Origin: Bipolaris cookei
Taxonomy: Eukaryota > Ascomycota > Dothideomycetes > Pleosporales > Pleosporaceae
Length of the DNA: 64,000 nt
Assembly (NCBI GenBank): GCA_002286855.1
Contig: NRSV01000035.1
Coordinates: forward strand, 291,993-355,992
Direction of reading: 5' to 3'
Shown here: one piece after another, positions 11,457-21,975 of the stretch
Layout of the letters: the number at the start of each line of letters is the position of its first letter
Position numbering within the stretch: position 1 is the first letter of the stretch
Notes under the pieces: generated by a model
Database searches by the model: none
What the model saw: the letters and a program-made list of their open reading frames with translations, nothing else
Told to the model about the DNA's origin: nothing
Position numbers and translations under genes: made by a program

Positions 11457-12469
11457 GATGGTATGACTTTCTGTGAGATATCTATTTTAAGATTGGTGTA
11501 GTCTTTGGGTAAGTGAGCGGGTGAGTATTATCCCGCTGCATAGTCAAGTCTGACGGGTCCACAAATGGATGATGGAGTCGGAAGGAAGCAAGCTGACTTC
11601 AGACGTGGCAGCGCGTTTCTCGCATTCATCGTATAGTTTGGTGCGTTAGTTTGTTTATGGATTCTATCGAACAACACGAGACGGGTTTGCTGCGCGTGAC
11701 GGACACACAGGCCCGGAATCGCTTTGTAGGGTCATGGAGATTGTCTCATGGTAAGCTACAATCCAACAAAGACACAGATTACTACTATCATATAATCCTC
11801 AATTTTCAACCTTCTGTCACGATTTTCCATCCATGGCCTACAGAAAGCAAGTAACGAATCACAAACCATCGAAGCGTTTGGTTGCTCGTACCAAAAGAAA
11901 GCTAATACACAAGGGTCTAATAATATAAAGTTTTGTCCCAATAATAAGCTGACAGCTCTCTATTACCCTCTCGCTCAAAAAAAAGCCTTGGCCGCACACT
12001 CCCAGATTCGCGATGGTAAGTGGCGTTCTTGACCCAAGAAATTGACATCGTATTTCCGCGCCACTGCGCATAGTATCGAGTACCGATTGTTGTGGTGTAG
12101 ATGAATGGGAATTCCAGTGGATGTGCTGACAAAGACCATAGCAGTAGCTGAATCCGTCTCTTTGATCATGGGATCTCGTGTTTCCCCACCGTTCCGGCCC
12201 GCCGGTCAGCTTGAAGTGTGAAAACACGAGGTTAAACACGAGTCTGAAGGGGATGGGGAAGTAGGATCTATTTTTAGCAGGCGGAATGACATGTTTGCAA
12301 ACAAGAAAAAAGGTGGTAGTAATGCGCACGTGACTTAAGAAAGCGAAAAAAGTATGTTGTATTGAATGAATCGCTCAGCCATACGAATGGTGCTGTAGCC
12401 GAGTTCCAAACGCCGGTCATGATAATAAATCCTCCATGTACTATTGATATACTGATTGTCGTGAACTCA
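11457..12469. other. Intergenic stretch without a supported gene
   Basis: Between the promoter side of the cysteine-rich gene and the 3' end of the BTB gene, both on the minus strand. Frames up to 156 codons occur on the minus strand (11859-12329), but they have no motif, overlap other short frames and show no coding bias that I can recognise. Confidence 0.4.
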
Positions 12470-13661
12470 TCATCTCTTGCCCTTCTTGAGCACTAGGCCT
12501 TTCCAACCCTTGCTATCCTTGATGCGTCGGAGCGCCTTGCTCGCAATCGGATCCTTGGCCAAATCATCTAGGCAGGCCTTTTTCTCTTCTTCGCTCTCGT
12601 GCTCGTGGAACTCGCACCATTCCTTTTCCATCTTTGGCCGCTCGCCTCTTGCTAGCATGGTGACCAGCTCGAATAGGAAAGCTTGTGGCAGGTGGCTTCG
12701 CAGAGGAATGGTGCGCTCATCATCGCGATCGGGGTTCCAGTACACAGAGTACATGTCGAGAAAGTACCTGCACAGTGGTGCGTCTGGAGGGAGGCTTTCG
12801 TATGCGGCAATGACGTTGCTGTGGTCAGGCATGACTTGCAGAATTTCGTCGTTTGTTTGCCACGCGAGAATGACAGCGCGGCTTAGTTTGGGAATCGAGT
12901 ATCGGTGTGCGAAAACATAGAGCGATATGAAACGGCGCTCGAGGAATCCTTCCAAACTCCTCCATTTGTAGGGCCGTGAACAGCATGGGCATAGTGTTTC
13001 CTTGGGTATCTCGGGCTTCTCTGCGGGGTTGCGAGGGGGCAATACTACCGGAGGCTTTTCAGCCTCAACTTCCCCCTGTACCTTCTCTGCGCTGGTTGTT
13101 GTTGGGCTGTTCGTTGCTTCGGCGGGTGCTGATGCGCCATCTGCGGGTGTTTCATCATCTAGAGCGATGCCCCATGAAGCAGTATCTACATCGTCGCCTT
13201 CGCCGTGCTCTGTAGGTGGAACACTGGTGTTGTCGCTTCCATTGACACTAATAGCATGTGTTGGAGGATGAACTTCCTTGCCGCCTTCAATCAGGTGATG
13301 CGGGATAAATCCTGTGTAAAGCCAGAGCATAAATGCATCGAAGACGTCTGGACTAGTATCCTCTAGCTCAAGCGTTGAACTAGAGGAGTTGTAAGGCGAG
13401 TTGCTCTTCTCTTCTAAGCATGTGTTGAAGTATGTCGAGCATCTCCTCAAAAGTTCGCGATGGCAGCTGAAAGACTCAGGATGTTCCTTTCCACCAACTT
13501 TGATGGTGATGATAGTTTGGTCAAAGTTTCTGCATCTGATTAGCCGTTGAGCCAGACATCGCCCCGAGCTTCACCATGGCTTACCGGAAAGTGTGGCCGA
13601 GCGTCGTTGCACCCTTGGAGTTCATGAAAGGCATTTTGATAAGATAATCTGGTTCATTCAT
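12470..13661 (-). CDS. BTB/POZ domain protein
   Basis: Two exons, 13585-13661 and 12470-13529, separated by a 55-bp intron (donor GTAAGC, acceptor GCAG, branch CTAATC). The model gives 378 residues. After the splice the sequence reads Phe-Asp-Gln-Thr-Ile-Ile-Thr-Ile-Lys-Val-Gly, then Cys-His-Arg-Glu-Leu-Leu and, about 45 residues later, Val-Phe-Asp-Ala-Phe-Met-Leu-Trp-Leu-Tyr-Thr-Gly. These are the beta-strand, helix and hydrophobic core marks of a BTB fold. The middle is an acidic, Ala/Thr-rich linker. A Cys-Pro-Cys-Cys segment precedes a helical region resembling the part after BTB in many fungal members. Such proteins are usually dimerising adaptors; the partner is unknown. Start chosen at 13661, with in-frame Met codons 9 and 12 codons later as alternatives. 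Confidence 0.8.
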
Positions 13662-14586
13662 CGCGGACTCATTGTGGGCAGTCCCAATTATTATATTCCC
13701 ACACGTATTGTGGCGCACCAGGAGCACTGAGAGGACGGTTTCAGCGACTGTACCAGCCCCATCTTGGCGTTGGATCTTGCAACGGTATAATGCTTGTAAG
13801 AGCTTCGGTTCACCGGGGGAGAAGGCTTAAGCGGAGAGTCGTATTGCTTGATTGAAACACGCTCATACAATAATAGCGAGTGACGGCTGGGTATTTCTCG
13901 GCGATCTTGGGACAGGGTAGGGATGGTTCGAAGACGTGCGGGAGAGGGTGGGTTTGAGCGCGGTTTCACAATGCTTGGCGGGGGCGAGATGCTTTCACGC
14001 GCGCCTGACTTGGAAAAGATGTGCCTCACTGTCGTACAGCACCAACGCTAGATGTGTCCCTTCTGCGTCGTTTAAATTATTATTCCTGACGCATAAAGTC
14101 GTTCGAGACAGGGATCAAATCCTGACACGTGATAACGTGGACACGTTGTCTTTGTAGGGTTCTGCGTCTAGATTGAGGACGTATGTCCATAGTAGTATCG
14201 TCAATGGCTACCTAGACCAACTTCGCCCATCATCAGACACAACCACCCACATTCAATATATACACTGGAAGATGCTCGACGACTCTGGGGTTTTACGGAG
14301 CGTACTGTTTCACTGCAGTCCTTGACACAGTAGTGCATCTACAACGCATCTGCCTCATCTTCGCAGCTCCGTGACTACACTAACCCGACTCGAAAGGTAT
14401 GAGCCTAGTGATCTTGCAGTAGCTCCACAGGTGGATGCAGAGGCCCAACGTTGATCAGTGAGTACCGTTCACAGGAGTAAGTGGAGCATGATCAGGGACC
14501 TAGGATAGAAGAGGGTTTGAGGCTTCATGAAGAGTTGGAGTTTACGGATGTGAAAAGGCTTAGTCACTCCCTCCTCATCACCATTT
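13662..14586. other. Intergenic stretch without a supported gene
   Basis: Lies between the 5' end of the BTB gene and the 3' end of the tRNA methyltransferase gene. Short frames only, none with motifs. No repeat or RNA gene recognised. Confidence 0.5.
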
Positions 14587-17500
14587 TTAACTGGACATCT
14601 CCCCCCATTCCCTCCACCACTCGTACAGCGCAATACCACCCGCCGTCTGCACGTCTACGAAAATGATGTTAGAGTGTGGTTCACAACTGCATATACAGGT
14701 TTGAGAGAATTAGAACTCACTAAGACTTCTTGTCACGCCCACAGTCTTTATTTCCACGTTGCGATCAATGACTGCAAGCACCTCGGCTGAGATACCTTCT
14801 TTCTCGCTTCCGAGCACCAGGCAGCACTTCTTGGGCAGCGTTCCAATGTCTTGACGACGGACAACTTCAATCGTGTCAACATCACTACCAAGGTATGCGC
14901 CATCGACGCCTTCGTAACCCAAGATACCGCTGCGGTCTGTTTGTTCGATGCCCACGACCTCGTATCCTTGGCTCTTCACTTCCAATAAAAATGCAGGAAC
15001 ATCCAGTTCTTTGAGTTCCTTGATGGCAAGGTGCTTCTCTGATCTTACGCTCGTAGCCTTGAAGTCTTTGTGAGCAATTTTCTTGAGATCATCGATGTAT
15101 AGAGCCTCCAGCCCAAAAGACTCGGATATACGCGAAAGACCTCCGAGGTTTGTGGGATTGTCAATCAGGGATGCGACAAGCATGACAGACGCGGGCCGCC
15201 GGTTTTGCATGCTTGGTGGACCAGACGCTGGATGAAGGTTGTCTAGGTCGATACCGGCCTTGGTTTGTAGTGTGATCTGGCCGTCTTGATCTTCGTTAGA
15301 CACAGCTGAAGGAGCTGCGGCCGCCGGTGTGTCACTAGCACTCTGTGTTCCTGGTGCAGTGCCCAGCTGTATGATTGCGGGAGGACACGTAACATGCATC
15401 GCTTGATCGTCGGATTCAAGCTCCTCGAAATCCTCATACGTGACCAATTCATCTTCTGGTGATTCAATAGAGAGGTACCGCCCTTGGAAAATACCCACCA
15501 TATTGAAGTCTGCTTCAATATCGACCTTCAAGGTCCTTATCGTCCATGGAGAAGCACTGAACTTGTCGAGACGTCGGATAAAAGTATCCATAGCCAAGAG
15601 TGCAGGATTTTCAACGACGGTCTTCCAACCCTTTTTGATTGCGAGGTCAAAGACTAGTGGGAACGCGAAATTCGCCTCATGGCGTATCTGAACTTTGGGA
15701 CTTGCCGAATATGCATTAAGTTGTATCATAAGCTGAGCAGTAAATACTTCGGACTCATAGGATGCGACTAGAAGGCCGAGCTTGATCAAGCTAGCAATGT
15801 GCATAGGACTGTACTCATCCAAGTTCCGCAGCTGCTCGATGATTCTCGAAGACTTTCCTGGGAACTGGCGGTAGATGCGAGCTATTGTCCATTCAAGCAG
15901 ATAGCGATAACGTGGCCATGACTCTAGCGTCAAAGCATGCGTGAGTCCATCGAGATATGCATCAGCATCCGAATCACCGATGCAACGATGGCTCAATAAG
16001 AGGATTGCCTGTAGCTGTAAAGTCTTTTTCCAGGGACTCTTAACGGCGACTGGTGGCTGTTGATCTTTCCAGGGTTGGAGCAAGCGATTGAGAATGCTCT
16101 TGGCAACATCTGACTGCCCTTCAGGGAATCGCCGTAGAATATCCAAGACAGCCGTGTATGCGTGCCATTCTCGTAGTCCATAATACGAGGTATACGTTCG
16201 ATGTGGCAGGTATCGTTGTAGTCTTTCAGCAGCCACGACCTCGAACAAGAACTCTGGCTTGATGGATGCAGGATCATTTACAAAGTCTAAGATGTAATTT
16301 TCAAAGGGAAGAATACCTGTTATGGAAGGATTTGCAAAAGCAGCTTTGCGTAGCGATTTTGCAAGCGCTGCAAGTACGTAGGATCTACCCTTGGATAACC
16401 TTGTGAGACGTGACATGGCTTTAGACAAAAGGTTTGTGAGATCTGTTGCGGGTTCTACATTGCTTCTTTGGTGATGCGCGACACAGATGTGTATGCACGC
16501 CGGGTGGAACATCAAGGGTGGCAAGTGAACAGCAAATGGCCGAATGAAGTCGCGGATTTCAGCCTCTTCCCAAAGTGCTGCCAAGGCGGTATGCAACTCA
16601 TCTGGATCGACAGCGTTGACGTCCATCTGATCGAGCAGCTTGATCAAGGCCTTGCAAGCAGGCGCAAATCTCTGGCCCTGAATGCAGCTATGCTTTGACT
16701 CGCATAAGTCTTTCAAGAAAAGCTGTAGTGACAGAGACGTAGTATCATCCAAGGTGGAGACTGTTGACTGATCCACTTGCTTCTCTAAGTTTTTACACCG
16801 AGCACGTAGAGATTCCTCGGCTGGCATCATCCCAGGCCCCGAGTCAGGGCGGATAAGATCGCAAAGCTTTCGGCAATGAATACTATGTAAATCGCTCGCC
16901 ACCTCAGGAAGACCCGGAAGTCGTGCAAGGCTTAAGATTTCTGCAATATCGGCTGGCGCGAAATCCGGGTGTCCTGACAGTGGGGAATTGCTGTGTCGTG
17001 CGTTGAGACCTGTTATGAGACCATTCAGTAAATACAGTATCGTCGGTTGAAATAACCGGCCGCGGGCATTCATGATGAATCGAATTACGCCCAATACAAT
17101 GGCCCGCCCATGGCGGTTATCCACACCGATTTCTTGCGTGCTATCATCGTTCGACGGAACAAAATACGGACTGTCTTCAGTATCAGATGCAAATCTTGCG
17201 ATAACAGCGGCTAAAGCCTCTCCATGGGCACAGGTAGTTTGCGTTCGGGTGGCAGTAAGCGTTGAAGTGAAGAGGCTCCCATCTGTTGCCCACGGGAGGA
17301 ATCCGTCGAAGAGAAAGTGTATGTGGCCACTGATATCACCACGACACTATCAGAATATGGTTATTATTTGGAAAGCCAGCTTTTAATCAAGTTATGTTCT
17401 GCATCAGAACTGTTGAAGTCTGCTTACCTGGATGACAAAGTCCATGTACCAGCGACCAATCATCTTCCTGACACTCTCTTGAATCAATGGATCGAGAGCT

Positions 17501-18525
17501 GCCGTGAGCAGAGTTGTCGTCATTGCCGGAGTGATTCTTGACGGAAGAGCGTTTGAGGATCCAAGTAATTTGGTCAATGACGAGAGAGAGTCTTCCACTT
17601 GCCCAGTGTAGCGATGCAGGACGATGGTCTCAAACAAGGTAGAGTAGAGATCGTACTTTTCCCGGTCCACGCCACTTGTAGCATACTGCATTGTTGGAGT
17701 ATCGATGCGATCAGTTGTAGCCAGAAAAGATTGTCGAATGATGCCGAGGCAGTACTTGCGCTGGTCTGCATGGCCTTTGACGAGACCGAGTCTAAGTTTT
17801 TTCCAGTATTGTTCGTCCCTTACGCATTCGAACTTAAGGCCACTGGATGCGGCCAGCGAAATCCATTGAAACCAAGTTTTATAAATATTGCTCGATCTAG
17901 CAGCAAAACGCTTCGCATCAAGAGTGCTCAGTTTGTTCCACAACGACTCATTGATTATACGGTCGAGTTCAATGGGCGAATTTTCCCTTTTGTTCTTCAA
18001 TAATGAGAAGAAAGCGGATAACACTTCGTGTGCAGCCTCATCTGATCCATTGGTACCCAGAAAGCCCGATAGAAGACTAAGTGTATCGACATCGACCATG
18101 TGGTCCTCTGCTCCTGGCACCCAGAAACAGCATTTCAAAAAGTGCAGATATGTCTTTGCAGACGCGAGCTTTTCGGGATTACCAGAAAGATCTTGTCTTG
18201 ATCGAACAAGGGCATTATAAAGCCCAGTCTTGAGATGAGCTGCTACCAGCGATTCTCGGTTAAGACACAACTCTGCGACCTTATAAAGATGATCTGAGGA
18301 TGATTCGTCGGCTAGGCGCGTTAATACGATGTCCCACAGCTCCCGGTGCTGCACGGTGCCCGCGGGTCCGGCATCAGATCCGTTGGTTGGTAGGAGTCGA
18401 AGGCAAATGTCGAGTGCGCTGATATCAATGCCATGCGGTGCGGCTTTGAGCTTGGCAAGGCTGGCGTCAAAGGCAGCTTGCCGGGTGTGCTCATCCAATA
18501 GGCTCAGCACTGCAGCAGTGGCCAT
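14587..18525 (-). CDS. TRM3: tRNA (guanosine-18-2'-O)-methyltransferase, Trm3/TARBP1 type
   Basis: Three exons on the minus strand, 17428-18525, 14721-17346 and 14587-14654, with introns of 81 and 66 bp. Splicing is in phase and gives 1,263 residues, in the size range of fungal Trm3. The long N-terminal part is helical-repeat-like, without other recognisable domains. The C-terminal 160 residues are a SpoU/TrmH SPOUT methyltransferase: motif 1 with Asn-Pro-Thr-Asn-Leu-Gly-Gly, motif 2 with Val-Leu-Gly-Ser-Glu-Lys-Glu-Gly-Ile, and motif 3 with Asn-Val-Gln-Thr-Ala-Gly-Gly-Ile-Ala. The last is split by the final intron, so a model without the 68-nt last exon would lose part of the knotted SAM-binding site. 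Trm3 methylates the ribose of G18 in the D-loop of several tRNAs. It is transcribed away from the kinesin gene. Confidence 0.92.
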
Positions 18526-19243
18526 GTTGGGCAGGAAGGCCCGTCGGCAGGACCGTATAATGGGGAGAGCTGACGTTTCTCGTAGTGCGGTGTAACGCTG
18601 TTGTGGGATTTCTGTTGCCGTCTCAAGTAGAGGCGATGAGTCTGACCAGTCACATCTCTCCTGGCGAATTTTTTAGTCGCTAGGTACGGCGTCTTCGCGC
18701 CCGACAACATCTAGCATGCCCAACGCTGAGAAAAGAGCGGTATCCAAATTTAGCTGTCATGGTCGGTGAGGATGCTCTGCCGTCCACTTTGGATTTGTTT
18801 TGCACCGGAGGCAACGTTTGTTATTATTCCGCATGACGTAGAAGGTCATTTGGCTGCCGGGTGAGGAGCAGGGAATGCTCTGTTGAGCGAATTGCTAGGG
18901 ACCGACGGTGCATCGACGTCCCGAACTACTTTCATGGTCCATCCATCTATTCCCGCCGTGATCATCCATGTGGCTTGTAGGGATTGTCGACCCATCATGT
19001 ATGCTTCCGCTGCGCCACGGTATGAAGACGGGCGGCTGGTGGGTTGCCAAGCAGTGACGTGGTGGTCATCGCACCGGCAACGGCGTGTTGACACGCCCCA
19101 AACATTGACTCTCGAGTCATGGCAGGAGCGATCCGTGCACTAACTCAACACCAGCTACTACTATGCACCTGGTGTACATTGACCGGTCGCAACCGCTCTG
19201 GCGATCATACTGTCCCTTAATAGGAGACCAACTGGACGACAAA
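18526..19243. promoter_or_regulatory. Divergent intergenic region, TRM3 (-) and kinesin (+)
   Basis: About 0.7 kb between two start codons pointing away from each other, so it must hold both promoters. I see no clear TATA box for either gene. The exact right border depends on the kinesin start, which is uncertain. Confidence 0.5.
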
Positions 19244-21140
19244 ATGTATCCGCTACATACAACCGCTTCGGCGCCTTCCATGCGTGCATCCGCCGACATC
19301 TCATATGCACACATGTCTCCACCAACACCCATCAACGATGACCCGGGCAATGTCAAGGTCGTGGTGCGATGTAGGGCTTTTGTGCCGAGAGGTAGAGATC
19401 CCACAATTTCTATATGTTGTTGCATACTGATCCGCCGCAGAAAAGGAAAAGGGCACAAAATGCCTGATCCGAATGGACCTAGCGACTCAGAAGACGACGC
19501 TCTATGCGCCCGAGGACAGCGATAGTAATGGACGCCGGTTTTACGAGGACAAGGAATTCACCTTCGATCGCTCATACTGGTCGCACGACGAGAGTGACCC
19601 CCACTATGCGCACCAGGAGGATGTTTACCGCTCTTTCGGTGAGGAGTTCTTGGATCACAACTTTGCCGGCTACCATACCTGCATCTTTGCCTATGGACAG
19701 ACGGGTTCGGGAAAGAGTTACACCATGATGGGCACGCCGGATAACCCAGGCCTAATTCCGCGAACCTGCGAAGAGTTGTTTGCCAGAATAAGGCACGAGC
19801 CGTCACCCAACACCAACTACCACGTCCAGGTATCCTACTTTGAGGTCTACAACGAGCACGTGCGTGACTTGCTCCAGCCCAGGACGAACCCTCCCGTCTA
19901 CCTCAAGATTCGCGAGAGTCAGAAGGATGGCGTTTATGTGCAAGGCCTGACTGAAGCCGAAGTCAAGTGCTATGCTGACGTTGCGCGCCTGATGAAAGTT
20001 GGCGACATGGTATGTATCCAATTTCTGCTGTCTTGCAAGCCCGCGCTAACACCTGCACAGAGTCGGACAACTGCTTCTACTAAGATGAACGACACTTCAT
20101 CCCGTTCCCACGCAGTATTCACAATCCGCCTCAAGCAAATCACTCATTCTCTTCTCTCGGACGAAACTATCGAGCGTACAGCACGCATGCGTCTGGTCGA
20201 CCTTGCTGGCTCGGAACGTGCAAAGTCGACAGAAGCCACAGGCGCTCGTCTGAAAGAGGGAGCCCAAATCAACAAGTCTCTCACGACACTTGGTCGTGTC
20301 ATTGCTGCCCTGGCAGATCCCCGGCGACACGGCGCCAAAGGACGACGACCACGCGAGGTGGTCCCATACCGTGACTCGGTGTTGACTTGGCTTCTCAAAG
20401 ACTCTCTTGGTGGCAATAGTAAGACAGCTATGGTTGCGTGTATAGCTCCATCCGACTATGACGAGACTCTGTCCACACTACGCTATGCCGATCAAGCCAA
20501 GCGCATCCGTACCCGTGCTCTCGTCAACCAGGATTGCATGTCTGCTGCACAGAGAGATGCTCAGATTGCCGAGATGTCGGAACAGATCCGAAGTCTACAG
20601 GTGTGCGTGAATGCTGCTAGCCAGCGTAAGAGGGAAGAAGCGACCGAGCTGGATGAGTACCAGAGGCAGGTTGCACTCATGCAACGTCTTATGGAGGAGA
20701 ACCGCCAAGTCTCAGCTGCAAAGATCAAAGCTCTCACTTCGGAAGTCGAGGAGCTCCGCCCGCTCAATACGGCTCTTCGTGCAGAGATTGATACATTGCG
20801 CCGCCATCTCGCTCTTGCCCTTGGAGAGCTCAAGAACCCCATTGTCCTGCCACCACCGCGTGAGCTCGGTACGCCAGACTTTGAGAACGGAGAGTGGTTA
20901 GGTGAAAGAGATGAGGTAGACCGGTTTATGGCAGCTGGTGGTGACGCAGAGGCCAGTGATAATGACTCTGATTCAGGCTACGATGAGGGTGACCAGCACG
21001 ATGAGCTAGCGCAGGAGCTGCAGAATGAGGCGGAGTCATTCCTCCAAGATCTCTGCCTGTTCCGCAAGAAGGTTGGCAGCGATGTGGAACGATTTGGAAT
21101 GCATGAGAAACTTGCCGATATGATGGAGAATGGGCTGTAA
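19244..21140 (+). CDS. Kinesin-3-like motor with short tail
   Basis: Three exons, 19244-19391, 19441-20009 and 20061-21140; introns of 49 and 51 bp. Splicing gives about 598 residues. The motor begins Val-Lys-Val-Val-Val-Arg-Cys-Arg and contains the P-loop Gly-Gln-Thr-Gly-Ser-Gly-Lys-Ser, switch I Asn-Asp-Thr-Ser-Ser-Arg-Ser-His and switch II Asp-Leu-Ala-Gly-Ser-Glu-Arg. The Val-Pro-Tyr-Arg-Asp-Ser-Val-Leu-Thr-Trp-Leu-Leu segment is typical of the kinesin-3 (Unc104/KIF1) branch. After the motor come about 200 residues with coiled-coil character and an acidic end. The FHA and PH domains of full-length Unc104 are absent. The second intron is a multiple of three and stop-free, so it can be missed. 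The start is uncertain: 19244 has the best context, with Met codons also at 19163 and near 19310. Likely a microtubule motor; cargo unknown. Confidence 0.88.
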
Positions 21141-21415
21141 ACGAATGCGGCCAAGGAGTTTATTACCTTGATGAAGTTGGGTAAGGGCACAGGATAACCT
21201 TTTATTATGGATGCATGAGCGATGGCGTTATTCTTTTGATACGGGCGACACAGACCCGAAGGTAGCTAGTAGTATATAGTTGTGCCACGATGAATGAAAT
21301 ACGTCTCACACGCCCTTCCAACTAGTCAAGTCTGTCATACTTCATCTTCTTCATCAACGCAGGCATACTAGTTGGCTTCGTATATTTGTTCCTCGTTCCT
21401 TTGAGGACTCTTCAC

Positions 21416-21724
21416 ACCTATATCAGCACAAATGCTCTACCTTGCATTTCTATCACGACATTCCTTCTCAGTGGTAGCTTCCTGAACAGCTTCTCGCTTA
21501 CGAGGGCGACCAGCACGAGGAGCGTCTTCGAGGTACTCAGGGAGGATCTTGATCGTAGGCACATTTGGCTCAAAGCCTCGCTAGCAAGCTCTCTTATAGA
21601 CCTCGTTAGTCGTACGCTGTAGAATGCCTGTAATTGCGCTGATTTAGGCAGTTGATTTGCCTCCAAAAGGTGGCCTTAACGTAACAATTGCGGCACGGGT
21701 AGGGAGATCTGTGTTTGGAGCCAT
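21416..21724 (-). pseudogene. Relic of Tc1/mariner-type transposase, N-terminal part
   Basis: Minus-strand reading from an ATG at 21724 gives about 100 codons matching the helix-turn-helix N-terminal region of fungal Tc1-like transposases as I know it: a Leu-Pro-Thr-Arg-Ala-Ala-Ile-Val-Thr-Leu start, Ile-Ser-Ala-Ile-Thr-Gly-Ile, Arg-Gly-Phe-Glu-Pro, then Asp-Ala-Pro-Arg-Ala-Gly-Arg-Pro-Arg-Lys. The frame is broken by TAA after codon 26, TAG about 20 codons later and another TAG at 21437-21439. The first two fit CAA/CAG to TAA/TAG changes, a RIP signature. The catalytic domain is missing. It sits just downstream of the kinesin 3' end and upstream of VPS16 and is certainly non-functional. I see no inverted ends. 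Confidence 0.72.
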
Positions 21725-21975
21725 GTGTTATTTCAAATAGAAAACATGATATAATAAGTATTTACACGTCTCCAGATTCAAAGATATTTGTATTTCTGCG
21801 AAGAAAGACGGACCGAATCATCCGCTGAATGCCACCTTGTACGTAGTGCATATGTGATGTACAGGCCTCGGCGAGTGCTTCGAGCTATGACCGCAACTCC
21901 AAGCAAGCTCCAACCAGGCGCGCATCGGGCTTCCGACTACTTCGCGCCGTGGTAGCCCGACGTCCGCGACCAAAC

